NCBI RefSeq assembly: GCF_022581195.2
Contig: NC_061470.1
Location: 868,001 to 932,000, forward strand
Direction: 5' to 3'
DNA length: 64,000 nt
DNA from: Helicoverpa zea
Taxonomy: Eukaryota; Arthropoda; Insecta; Lepidoptera; Noctuidae
Positions within the stretch are counted from its first letter, which is position 1; every line of letters begins with the position of its first letter. Positions 12,058 through 21,831 of this stretch are shown piece after piece. Below the pieces are notes generated by a model. That model had not been told where the DNA came from. It ran no database searches and was given only the letters and a program-made list of their open reading frames with translations. The position numbers and the translations under genes are program-made.

Positions 12058-12221
12058 AGGAAACATTTTTTTGTTTGTTTGTGTTCAAAAGGCTCCGAAA
12101 CTACTGAACCGATTTGTTTGTTGGAAAGCTACATGATTCAGGAGTAACATAGGCTATATTTTATCCCGTTACGGGCAGTCGTTCCCACGGGATGAGGCTG
12201 AAACCGCGGGAAAATGGCTAG
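12058..12221 (+). mobile_element. Helitron-like (Lep1-type) 3' fragment
   Basis: It shows AACTACTGAACCGATTTG, ACATAGGCTATATTTTATCC and GGGATGAGGCTGAAACCGCGG and ends in CTAG followed by T. This is the order and terminus I know from non-autonomous Lep1-like Helitrons of Lepidoptera. The 5' end is degraded. Confidence 0.5.
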
Positions 12222-12526
12222 TCCATTTTAAAACATCCTTTAATTGTGAAACTTACGGTTCAAAAAGAATTTAATATGTATGTTGAACATAAAAATAACT
12301 TAGAGACAATTTAAAATGCTTCTAAGCTACATTTGTCATGTGATAACAAGCATAAAATACTATTAAATCTTTTAAGAGTTTACAGAATTGCTGAATTGCC
12401 GATATGGAGAAATAATGACTTGTGTTTTTTGTTATATTTACGAAAGAACTTTTTTGTTGAATATAACGTTAGTTTTTTTAATATGTTTACCTATTAAGAT
12501 TTTTTATAAAGGACTCTAGAATCTGC

Positions 12527-12712
12527 CTAGTATTTTCCCAACTACGTTGGGGTCAGCTTCCAGTTTACGTGGATACAGCTGTGTACCAGGGTTTACAAGG
12601 AGCGATTGCCTATCTGACCTCCTCGACCTAGTTGCCCAGGTAACCCCTTCTTAAGACTGGTTGTCAGACTTACTGGCTTCTGACTACCCGTAACAACTGC
12701 CAAAGCCGTTCA
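12527..12712 (-). mobile_element. SINE A, headless copy
   Basis: Reads CCCAACTACGTTGGGGTCAGC, then CTATCTGACCTCCTCGACC and GGCTTCTGACTACCCGTAAC on the plus strand, so the element runs on the minus strand. The head is absent. Confidence 0.8.
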
Positions 12713-13248
12713 AATAATTCTTGAATTTAACGTTAGTGATTTCAACATGTTTACTATTTCATTTTTTTACCGAGGACTCTAAATAAGAAAGTTAAATTGC
12801 CAGAATGTCAAGGATTTTTTTCTCTTTCCCCGCCCGTAATTCAGCTGAAAACATAAGAACGTATTTAAGACAAAAGGAAGGAAAGATAAAGAAAATGAAA
12901 TATCTTCCTTTTGAGTTTTTTGTCAGTGTAGCCACTACAGAATTCATTTGATTCCTTTTATTTACAAAGGAATTGCATTAATTATTTTGGCGAAGTTCCA
13001 ACGCAATAGGAACTTGTAAGATATAAAGAGGTTCCTTTTTAAAAAGGATTTTTAGATCAAAATTTAAAAAAATGTACAATCAAGACTATATCGAAGATTA
13101 TTCCAGAAATACACGGAATAGAATCTTCATAAATTACTATGTCTGTTGGTAAGAATCGTATGATAATCCATGCAGTATTTTTTGAGTTTATCATGGACAC
13201 ATACATATAGACTAGACGGGACACTTTGTTTTATAATGTCGTGATGTG

Positions 13249-13453
13249 TAGTTATCGGCACGAATCTTGAGCTCTGACCTACATCTGCGCAAAAGTGATC
13301 TATTGGCAAAGAACCAATCCTGAGTGACGGCTATGACGCGATCCAATCACCGCTTTAGCCCGCCCCCGCGCCTCACTTCATACCACAAAAGGGACCCAAT
13401 AAATTACTTCTGCGCAGGTGAAGGTCAGTGCTCAAGATTCGTGCAGATAACTA
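13249..13453. mobile_element. Inverted-repeat element (MITE-like), about 205 bp
   Basis: About 55-60 nt at the two ends are inverted copies with a few mismatches: TAGTTATCGGCACGAATCTTG at the left pairs with the right end CAAGATTCGTGCAGATAACTA. The interior is GC-richer (GCCCGCCCCCGCGCC). TA dinucleotides at the borders fit a TA target. No transposase is present. Confidence 0.75.
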
Positions 13454-14036
13454 TAAGATAGTCATAACTATTTAAGTTTGTATATTTTACTTAGCATACT
13501 GCTCAACTTATTATAATAATCAAGTTTGAAACTAATTTGAAATGCGTGAATTAAACTGCGGGTGGAATATGCAACACTTCAGATTAAATTGCTTAGGTAT
13601 ATTAAAGTTTCTTCTGCTGTGGTATTATTTAAAAGAGATACCAAATTGTATCATAAAGATTTAAAATAAGATATTTAAAAGATTTTGAGCACATAATATT
13701 TTTACTTTAATTATATTTTCAAAATTATTTTGTTTCAATTGCTTTAGAATTATCGAGTGATACATTTATTATGGTATTTATCACTTACCTGACATTTCTT
13801 TTAAATCATTTCTCAAAAGAATTTTCTCTTTTAGATATATGACGTAAAAGAATGGATGTTCTTTCGTATCTGCTAACAAATTAAATGCCTATCTTCGTGT
13901 AATGCAGCTGAGACCACATTGCAAGCAGGCTTCAAAGGATAGGCGGATAATTGGAAATTCCTATAGCTTGATAATAGAAAACTTATAATATTAGAAGCTG
14001 TAGATAGATAATATATAATGTTGTTAGATGATCATC

Positions 14037-14350
14037 TGGCTAGCCCTTTCCCAACTATGTATGTTGAGGTCAGCTTTCAGTCTAACTGGATGCAACTGGG
14101 TACCAGTGTTTTACATAAAGCGACTGCTTATCTGACCTCCTCAACCCAGTTACCCAATACCCCCTGGTAAAGATTGGTTGTCAGACTTCCTGGTTTCTAG
14201 CTACTCGTAACGACTGCCAAAGATGTCTAAATGACAGCCGGTACCCAAAAATTTACTGTATCTCCTAAAACAGGGAGGAACTCATCATGACAAGATGGTC
14301 ACCCATCTACGGATGCGCCAAGCGTTGCTTAACCTTGTGTATGATCGATG
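14037..14350 (-). mobile_element. SINE A body with a 5S-rRNA-like head
   Basis: The plus strand reads the SINE A tail and body from 14037 (TATGTTGAGGTCAGC, TATCTGACCTCCTCAACCCAG, TAACGACTGCC). Beyond it, on the minus strand, 14345-14290 contains GGTTAAGCAACGCTTGGC and GTAGATGGGTGACC. These match the internal-promoter half of metazoan 5S rRNA (GTTAAGCAAC ... GATGGGTGACC). It is therefore a SINE3-like head on a body that elsewhere carries a tRNA head. Confidence 0.75.
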
Positions 14351-14748
14351 GATCTACGTAACTATTACTTAGCTAAGCTAAGCTAAGCAATTCCAGATAC
14401 TTCTAGGTAGTTTCATTCTTAAGACCTAAAAATAGATATTACCAACTGCATTAAAGGGAAATCTTCTGAAATTAAAATTCTTGTTTGACTAGAAGAAACG
14501 AAGATATGACAGAGAAGCAGTAATTGGATTTTGATTGCAAGCACACAGGGTTTTGAGTGAGTTTTCAAATTAAAATGTTCGTGGTTAATTTAAAAGGAAG
14601 CTTCAGAGCAGAAATAGCTTCGCAAAGTGAATGAAAACGTTTCGTTTCAGTTTTCAGATTGATGTGAAATATCTTGAGAAGAAAAAGTTTTTATACATCT
14701 ACTGAAAAAAATAAATTCAGTTATAATATATATTTAGGGGAAGTTTTG

Positions 14749-14885
14749 TTCCTTATTAATATTATAAATGCGAAGTAACTATGTCTGTCTCGCTGTCGAT
14801 CATAAAGCGAAAACTAGATACAAAACATTTTTACCCTGTTGCAGGAAATGGCTCTCTCGGATGTGAATGAAACAGCGGGGGAGTC
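14749..14885 (+). mobile_element. Helitron-like (Lep1-type) fragment, degraded
   Basis: It opens with TTAATATTATAAATGCGAAGTAACTATGTCTGTCT, the usual 5' part of Lep1-like elements as I know them, and decays after about 130 bp. Low sequence integrity. Confidence 0.4.
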
Positions 14886-15311
14886 CTTCAGTAAAAATTC
14901 AAGAAGCATTTTTAGTACCAATTCAAGTTACTGTTTCAAGCCACATTTGAGCAGTTTTTTCTAGTTCATGTTTAATATTGTTTTAATCAAAACAGACAGA
15001 TCAGTAAATAGAATATTTCTTGAAAAATACATACATAACACATGGCTTAAATACCACAAAACAATTAACTATTGAATGAAAAGGCATAACCGTTGAGATA
15101 GCAAAGTAGTCTATTTTATCCGCTGACTATTATACCACGACCCCTATTCATCGCGGGACAGCGACCAATTGAAAACCTTGTTTGAACTGAGAAATTAAAA
15201 ACGTTGGACGGTAGTTTTTATATGATGTTATACTTAGCTTCTTGAGGTAGTTTTTTACACGGTGAAATAAGCCTACTGACAAAGCTGTTAATAATTTGTA
15301 GGTATTACCTA

Positions 15312-15676
15312 CTAGCTTATGCAGGTGGTTTCACCCGCTTCCCAAGGGAACTACTTTTTTACCCGGATAAAAAAGGCCTTTATCTTACTCTAGTACATAA
15401 CCTACATTACTTCCAAAATCTACTCTAACGGCCAGTTTCTTCATCAAAAGTAAAAGTCAAAGTAATGTCTAAAGTAAAAGTAACGGTCAAATTCGTTTTT
15501 TCAAGGCTAAAGTGACAGCAAAACTAATAGAAAAATTGAATTTGACCGTTACTTTTACTTCAGACATTACTTTGACTTTTACTTTGGCTTTAACTTTTGA
15601 TGAAGAAACTGGCTGTAAGTAGTATTATGCGTAAAAGAGGAACAAACATCCAACTTTTGTATTTATAATATTAGTT
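15312..15676 (-). mobile_element. Helitron-like (Lep1-type) copy with a nested insertion
   Basis: The plus strand starts with CTAGCTTATGCAGGTGGTTTCACCCGC (the element's 3' end, reverse strand), continues through AACCTACATTACTTCC, is interrupted by the inverted-repeat element at 15427-15615, and resumes with ATGCGTAAAAGAGGAACAAACATCC and TATAATATTAG (the 5' end). The two halves together give a normal-length element. Confidence 0.5.
15427..15615. mobile_element. Inverted-repeat element (MITE-like) nested in the Helitron copy
   Basis: The arms GGCCAGTTTCTTCATCAAAA and TTTTGATGAAGAAACTGGC are inverted, and the pairing continues for about 65-75 nt through AAAGTAAAAGTCAAAGTAATG and its complement. 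The loop is short. Almost the whole element can fold back. Confidence 0.8.
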
Positions 15677-15919
15677 TGCTTAGTAGACTAGGTACTCGAA
15701 GAAAACTATTTTCGTATTTCTGATGGTTAGAAGTCAGAACGGTTCTGCCGTCCACTTGTCGATCAACTGAGACAAGTCAACTGTGAGGAGTTGGAGGTCT
15801 GCCAAGCCGCAATATGGATTACTGAAGTATAAGCGTCAACTTTCGCTGATACACTACTCTTAGAACTGCTTTCAGGCTTTAAAAATGTAACTTCAACTTT
15901 TAGATAAAGTAAAAATAGA

Positions 15920-16030
15920 ATAAGGAATTTGTATAGGTAGGCAGTCACTCCATGTAAAACACTGGTACTCAGTTGCAACCGTTTCGATTAAACTGACCCC
16001 AACATATGTAGGAAAAAGTTAGGCAGATAA
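15920..16030 (+). mobile_element. SINE A tail fragment
   Basis: It shows AGGCAGTCACTCCATGTAAAAC, ACTGGTACTCAGTTGCA and CTGACCCCAACATATGTAGG, followed by AGGCAGATAATGGTG. Only the 3' third of SINE A is present. Confidence 0.65.
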
Positions 16031-16094
16031 TGGTGGAAAGTAGTTTGCATACCTAAGATAGCTAGAAAACTAGCTGAATTTTAATTTTAATGCA

Positions 16095-16316
16095 AAAACC
16101 ATTCCGCCTGTATCCGCTTTCACGCTAAAACTACTGAATTGATTTAATGCGTAAGTAGACAGTCTAGAGAATGACAGAATATAAGCTACTTTTTGTTGAT
16201 TTAAATGGGTATGTAAACAGTATAGAGCCCTTGAAAGAATATAGGCTACTTTTTGTCTGGGAGCTTGAGATAAATGATTCAGAACGCGAGTGGAACCGCG
16301 AGAAAACAGCTTGTAG
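16095..16316 (+). mobile_element. Helitron-like (Lep1-type) fragment with an internal duplication
   Basis: Contains CTAAAACTACTGAATTGATTT, then two diverged copies of a unit ending in ATATARGCTACTTTTTGT (about 16150-16195 and 16205-16258), then GGAACCGCGAGAAAACAGCT. The usual CTAG end is mutated. Confidence 0.4.
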
Positions 16317-16724
16317 ATAATCTATAATCCGATCCGATCTTAGTAAATTCGATTATCAAATTGAACACGCTACAAGATCTAGTAAATTGTACCTAAACAA
16401 GGTATGAATTTATCACAGTAAATCAATTTCAGTGTATCGGCCGACAGCTCACCAATTACTCTGAGGACCCCTCAAGCGCTACTAATTCTATTAGAAATTG
16501 ATTTATGGTGCTGGAGATACGTTCCAGGCCAGGGATGCTTCATACATGGATGTAGCCCCTCAGTACATAGTGTAAAACGAAGTCGCTTTTTCTGTCCCCG
16601 TGTCCAGTTGTCCCTTTGTACGCTTAAATCTTTAAAACTACGCAACCGCAATTTTCGTGCGGTTTTTTTTAAAAGATAGAGTGATTGAAGAGGAAGGTTT
16701 ATATGTATTATAACATACATTAAA

Positions 16725-16766
16725 TAGTGGGGAAATATCCCGTGCGAAGCCGGAGCGGGTCGCTAG
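16725..16766 (+). mobile_element. Helitron-type 3' terminus
   Basis: The sequence CGTGCGAAGCCGGAGCGGGT then CGCTAG, followed by T, closely matches 29091-29125. GC-rich 3' ends closing in CTAG and inserted before T are typical of Helitrons. The class assignment is inferred from the terminus alone. Confidence 0.4.
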
Positions 16767-16774
16767 TAGAGAAT

Positions 16775-16893
16775 AAAATACAAGCGGAGGTGCCATAACG
16801 GAAAATCGCCTAAGTAAGTAGCACGCCAAAATGCGGGTGTGCTGGGGACAAGGAACGTTACTGTCTTCGCCCTTCTTTGGACCCAATAATTTT
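16775..16893 (+). repeat. Dispersed repeat, family G copy 1
   Basis: Shares GCGGAGGTGCCATAACGGAAAATC, GCCAAAATGCG and GAACGTTACT with the reverse strand of 46.54-46.65 kb. A 99-residue minus-strand frame across it is a by-product of this repeat. Confidence 0.6.
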
Positions 16894-17038
16894 CTGTTAT
16901 GCCAAAAATCGTTCACAAATGTCGCAATCCCGAACACCTCTATGTCCCACCGTACGTATTTGAGCTAGAAGAAGACGCTTGACCTACCTGCATTATGGCA
17001 TCTCCGCTCATCTTTCATTACTCCGTGATATATGCAAG

Positions 17039-17434
17039 TTAGGGTGCGTCCACATATGGCGAATGTGCCGCGAATGTGCAGCTCGCGAGCCGTTTGCGAC
17101 CTGCCCGCGAGCTGCGTGCGTGCATTTTTGTTCGTATGCCGCTTCTGCGCCGCCCGCGCGCAGTTCGCGCGCGACCTAAGCGCCGTACGCGATCAGCGCG
17201 CAGGCGGCGCGCGACGCGCTCTTTATTAAATAATAAACGGAACTGTAAGGGCGAGAACTGAGTGCGCGCAGATCGCGCGCCGCTCGCGCGCTCTATACGA
17301 GCCTTGCATGAGTTGCGCTAAAGAGGCGCACCAAGCTATTGCAGTGACTGCACGCGCGCAGCTCGCGGGCAGGTCGCAAACGGCTCGCGAGCTGCGCATT
17401 CGCGGCACATTCCCCAGATGTGGACGCACCCTAA
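17039..17434. mobile_element. CpG-rich inverted-repeat element, about 396 bp
   Basis: The ends TTAGGGTGCGTCCACAT and ATGTGGACGCACCCTAA are perfect inverted copies. Pairing continues through GCGAATGTGC and GCAGCTCGCGAGCCGTTTGCG. The whole element is packed with CGCGCG in an otherwise AT-rich region. No transposase frame is present, and all open frames here are GC-bias artefacts. Border TA dinucleotides are consistent with a TA target. Confidence 0.8.
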
Positions 17435-17439
17435 GATAG

Positions 17440-19540
17440 CAAGTTTCATGCTGGACGGATTGGCTAGTTTCCAGGTTTGTTGGGTTAGAGATCGATCATT
17501 TGGAGTTAATCGGCTGAGTATTATGAGGTGTGAAATCTCGATTATGCTAAAGGGATTGCCTAGCTGTTTTGCTTGGAAATTTTTCCCTCATCCGGTTAAA
17601 TAGAAGCCTGTATATAACACTGATGGACTGAATTGAACTCCAAATTACCTACTGTAAAGTTTTGAAGCAATCTGTTACTTATAGTTTGCGTAAAAAAGTA
17701 ACAAAGATCCATGCACCTATCTATACAACCCGAGATCCCTTCCAAATCAAACCAAACGAAATCGTGACAACGTTGGAAAATCAAAACAAAAATGACAAAA
17801 AGTTTAAAAAAATTTAAGTGCAGTTTAATTAAAACAAAAAGCTCCATAAACTCAGCTGCTACCAAAAAGTTTTTAACATAATTCTGTATCTTGCGTAACA
17901 TCTACAAAATTCAAACTCAAAAACCGCAAAGCAAATGTTGAAAGCTCTCAGTCCAATTAGTCATTAAGTTAGTAGAGCGACTCTTCGAATTGCTAGACCA
18001 ACTGCAGTAAAGAGTTGAAAGCAAGAGCTATTTAAATAGACAGTTTGAACTTAGAGTGGTTGACCAACTAGAGGCGATATGAGCACGAATCTTTATGCAA
18101 ATAAAATTAAAACGTAAGGGAGTGTGGGAGTTAAAATAGTAAAATACAAGCATAACACCATTTCTTAGTGAGTGAGCTGCAGGTTTAATTAAGTGCCTAG
18201 CAAGCCCTGGTGTCACTTTTATAAAATCCACCTTGACGGCCTCTGACGTTGCATAGCACAAAACTTACGGCCTAAAATTATATCATCTAGGTGTTGATAT
18301 ACGAGTATAGCCCGTTTATACTTTGGGCAGAGGTTGAAGGCACAGCATTGGCGTCTCCAGTTGGTTCAATTGTCTAAGCTCGAGGACGACTTAATTCCTA
18401 TTGCCCTCAAGAGTCGCCATTTTTTCCTATTTTTGCAAGACTTACTGCGAACCGTTTTGCAAGACTTATATAATAGTACGGTATTTTATAAGCGTTCCGA
18501 GTTCATTTCTATTGAAGCTAGTCATTATTCATGTTCTAGTTTTTATAAATGTTCTTCTTCAACTTGTAATGGGTTTTCCAGTTATTCTTTTGTTTATTGA
18601 ATTCTGACCTGGTTTAAATGTTATCTATTTGGTGGCTATTTCATTAGGTATGATAATAAAATTCATTGGTTTGTGGTTAATAATGACTGATATTCTTGTG
18701 TTATCATTATGCAGTTGTAATGCTTTATCAAGAATTTATTATAATATTCGTAATTAGACTTTGTTAGAGCATATTTGCCGGATTTTCTCCAAAGGCTGAT
18801 TGATGTCTAAGGACTGCGTTGTAGCGAAATAAATGAGTCTTAACTTAATAAAGAGTATCAACTATCCACGCAAATGCTTATTCTATCTCTATCTACTCCT
18901 ATTAAATTGTTTTAGAGTGAACGATGAAATAATGTTTCAATACAACTAAAGAGCTCGTGTCCTGCCGCTGTTTATGCATTTTATTTAAATAAATCCTGAA
19001 ACAAATGTAAGTTACAATCACGGTCCTCTCCCCATCCGCAACTTGACTGACAGCATCAGGGATAGCCGGGGACGTGTCAGCTGCACCCAGCTGATGTCGA
19101 TTGACGGCGCGCGATTTATAACGATGTCCCGGCTGATTTATAACCTCGCTAGTCGATGTAGAAGTAAACTACGGTTTGATTTATTATGAGTAACTTTCAT
19201 CTCGGACTGCGGGTGTTTTTGCAAGAAAGTATAGTTGTTTACGATATCATCCCTACTTTCCTTACTGCTAATAACTATAATGCGAAAGTAACTCTGTAAA
19301 GAGGTAGAGCTGAGATGAAATCTGATAAAGAGGAAGGTGCATTATTAGATAAGTTTTTCTTTATATATGTAGACAATTATAAATTATGTAGATTCGATAA
19401 GGATTAGGTAGCAGTAGATAAGAACTTAGAGTAGGTAACTATAGAGAAAATTTATGTTTGGCTGATTTTAGTAGTTTCCCTAGACACGGACAATAAAACA
19501 ATGAGCTTCTAAAACTTTTACATTACTTTTACATTACTTT
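17440..19540. other. Gene-free stretch with unique GC-richer islands
   Basis: No repeat is recognised between about 17.44 and 19.24 kb. The minus-strand frames at 17596-17901 (101 aa) and 18028-18261 (77 aa) have no recognisable domain and are not called. The stretch 19015-19165 is GC-richer (GGGGACGTGTCAGCTGCACC, ATTGACGGCGCGCGATTTAT) and looks unique, a possible regulatory island. A Helitron-like 5' scrap sits at about 19.25-19.31 kb. Confidence 0.4.
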
Positions 19541-19542
19541 AC

Positions 19543-19746
19543 AGCATCCATGGTCACGGGCAGACTAAGGTGTTGGTCGTCTTGATATATTAGTTACAAA
19601 CAGCTACCCTACATTTTGTTGATTATTATTGACAATGCTGTAAAGGATCCGAAACGTCGGGATTAAATAATATTAATATAACGCGATAAAATCCGTAAAA
19701 GTAGTTTTATTTAAATGTCTAATATTCGCGTAAGTGTCAGAAATCA
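19543..19746 (+). mobile_element. Penelope-like element, terminal repeat copy
   Basis: It is nearly identical to the two ends of the 27.85-28.37 kb Penelope-like fragment (GGTGTTGGTCGTCTTGATATA, GGATCCGAAACGTCGGGATT, ATAACGCGATAAAATCCG). It contains the hammerhead-like core GAAACGTC at 19651-19658. No coding sequence remains. Confidence 0.65.
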
Positions 19747-20123
19747 ATAAGCCTCTATTAATACCAACTGCCTACCCTTTCCCAGCTCAGCCTAAAAAAC
19801 AACAAGAAAATATTTATTTTCCACACCGCTTTACAAGCAGTTTCCAGTAAATATTCATTAAAAACCTTCTAGTATCTAGTTAATAGGCGTCTGACAGTTT
19901 CTTAGGAAAAGAACCCTGTCTAAGCGTTCCTTTGAATTTCCCATTAATATTGAAATATTAATTATTACTTGTTTACTGCGGCTTTACCCGTCTTCCAGGG
20001 AAATTATTTACCGCATGTGCATAAAAAGTAGCCCTTACGTTATTCTGATTTATAAACTAGGCAGTCGAAATACATTTCAAATTCGTCGAAATACAAACTC
20101 ATTTTTGCTTGAAATACACTAAC

Positions 20124-20354
20124 TATAGTTCGGCCATTCAGAGAATGCGTTCCTGACACGTCGCGATTGAACTGACGACGTAACTTTGCAATGGCGTTGC
20201 AGTTACGATAAAAATATTTTTGCTGGTTGTTTACCGTTTTAACAATTGAGGAGCATTAAAACAACATTATTATATCAATAATCAATGAATGTAGTTACGT
20301 CGTCAGTTCAATCGCGACGTGTCAGGAACGCATTCTCTGAATGGCCGAACTATA
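20124..20354. mobile_element. Inverted-repeat element with 61-bp perfect terminal repeats
   Basis: 20124-20184 is an exact reverse complement of 20294-20354 (TATAGTTCGGCCATTCAGAG ... CTCTGAATGGCCGAACTATA). The spacer is 109 nt. The perfect arms indicate recent activity or gene conversion. Flanking TA fits a Tc1/mariner-like MITE, but superfamily is inference. Confidence 0.85.
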
Positions 20355-20429
20355 ATTCCATGAAATTTAACAAAATGTCGAATTTATGATGTTAGTGGGA
20401 TGGCATAATGTACCTCTAGAAATATAGAG

Positions 20430-20596
20430 TAAATGGTTCCCGTGGTTTCACGCGTTTCCTAATTTTACTCTCTGAGATAAAAAGTAGCTAAGCTTTTTTT
20501 AATAAAAGGGCCATCACATTTAGCCCTGAAACACATTCTCAAATCAACCTGAAAGTTCCTGTAAACAAACAAACTTTCCAACCTTATAATATTAGT
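20430..20596 (-). mobile_element. Helitron-like (Lep1-type) degraded copy
   Basis: The plus strand shows CCCGTGGTTTCACGCGTTTCC, GATAAAAAGTAGC, TGAAAGTTCCTGTAAACAAAC and ends CCTTATAATATTAGTATAAC, the reverse of a Lep1-like element. Confidence 0.4.
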
Positions 20597-20599
20597 ATA

Positions 20600-21830
20600 A
20601 CATGAAAAGTTGAAGAACGAGCGTCTCATTTCGCTTTCCATTGCGCATTGTGCATTGTTATTGAAACGCCAGTCGAGTGTGAAGCGGCAATGTACTCGGA
20701 GATAGCGGTGACATGTTGAATAGAAGTCGATAACTGTGTGTGAAGGGACCCTTTTATGTGGTGTTTGAAAGATAAGTTTAATTGTTTTTTGTGTTTTGTT
20801 TAGAAGGTACGTTAGTTGTATAGGAATTGTTCCTTTTCAGGCCAAGTTTGTAGAAAATTATGGTCACATAATCAAATTAATAATTATGTATTATAGAGGC
20901 GATGTGTGTTTGTATGTTTGTTAATTATATATAATATATAATCTTTATTTATCAGACAATACACAGTCCATTTTGTTAGTTATAGAGGCGCAAAGGGTTG
21001 AACAGATTTTGAAGAAACTTAGCAATAGGTAGGTAATAGGTATTCCTTGCTGTTGTACATCAGAATAATATACAGGCTTCGGGGTGTTGGAATACCCCCA
21101 GGAAGCGAGTAAAACCACTGCCGAAGGGAGCAATAAAATAATATATTATTAGAAGAAAGAAAAGATTATATTATTTCAGAAATGATTTATATAATGACAA
21201 AAACTGCGTACATTTCTTATCAAGATAAAAAACATCCTTGACTCTGAAAAGAAAACTTAAGTACAAAAATTACAGTTTTTTTTTTAATACTCCTACAATT
21301 AATTGTCGCCCCCACTCAAAATTTTTAACACCACTTAAACGTAACAGTAAGCGTAAAACGAATAAAATGAAAAATATAAAAAAGTCCGTTACAAATTACA
21401 CCGCTTGACATAAATACTGGACGCCTTGCAAATAACAAGCCCATTATAAACGAACAGATTACGCCTTCTTTCAAAAAATCTTGTCGACTTTCAGAGTACC
21501 TGTGTACTGCAAATTTTTATGTATACAATTTTATTATAATCCTGTATAATAATATTTTGCATATCAATGGTTCTTCACACCATATAGACAGACATGTGCT
21601 GCTGGGAAGTTGATCCACCACTTCTTCCTAGCAAAAACGTGTAGGAAGTGGTGAATAGTGTGAAGATATAGATAGATAGTGGTGTAGGGTGGCTCAAAAA
21701 GTGCTGATTTTCAGCCCACTTTGAATAAATGACTTTTTGTATTTTTATCTTTTATTGAATTCAGGATTTAAAAAAAAGACTAATTTGTTAATTTATACAC
21801 AGAAACTGTTGGCGTTCCTTTTTACTAATA
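20600..21830. other. Gene-free stretch
   Basis: No gene is recognised. A short inverted pair ACCACTTCTTCCTA / TAGGAAGTGGT lies at 21615-21652. The remainder is AT-rich without dispersed-repeat landmarks I can name. Confidence 0.35.
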
Positions 21831-21831
21831 A

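Noticed and set aside
14290..14350. Possible 5S rRNA gene
   Set aside because: Only the internal-promoter half of 5S is present and it is fused to a SINE body.
16638..16937. 99-residue minus-strand frame
   Set aside because: It runs across dispersed repeat family G and a Helitron-type terminus, both present elsewhere, so it is a by-product of repeats.
16979..17429. Four overlapping short frames rich in Arg and Ala
   Set aside because: They arise from the CpG-rich inverted-repeat element, where lack of AT suppresses stop codons on both strands.
17596..17901. 101-residue minus-strand frame with hydrophobic stretches
   Set aside because: AT-rich low-complexity composition, no domain, no neighbouring splice or promoter signals; consistent with chance.
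18028..18261. 77-residue minus-strand frame
   Set aside because: No motif, no signal peptide and no splice context; nucleotide sequence is unique and could as well be regulatory.
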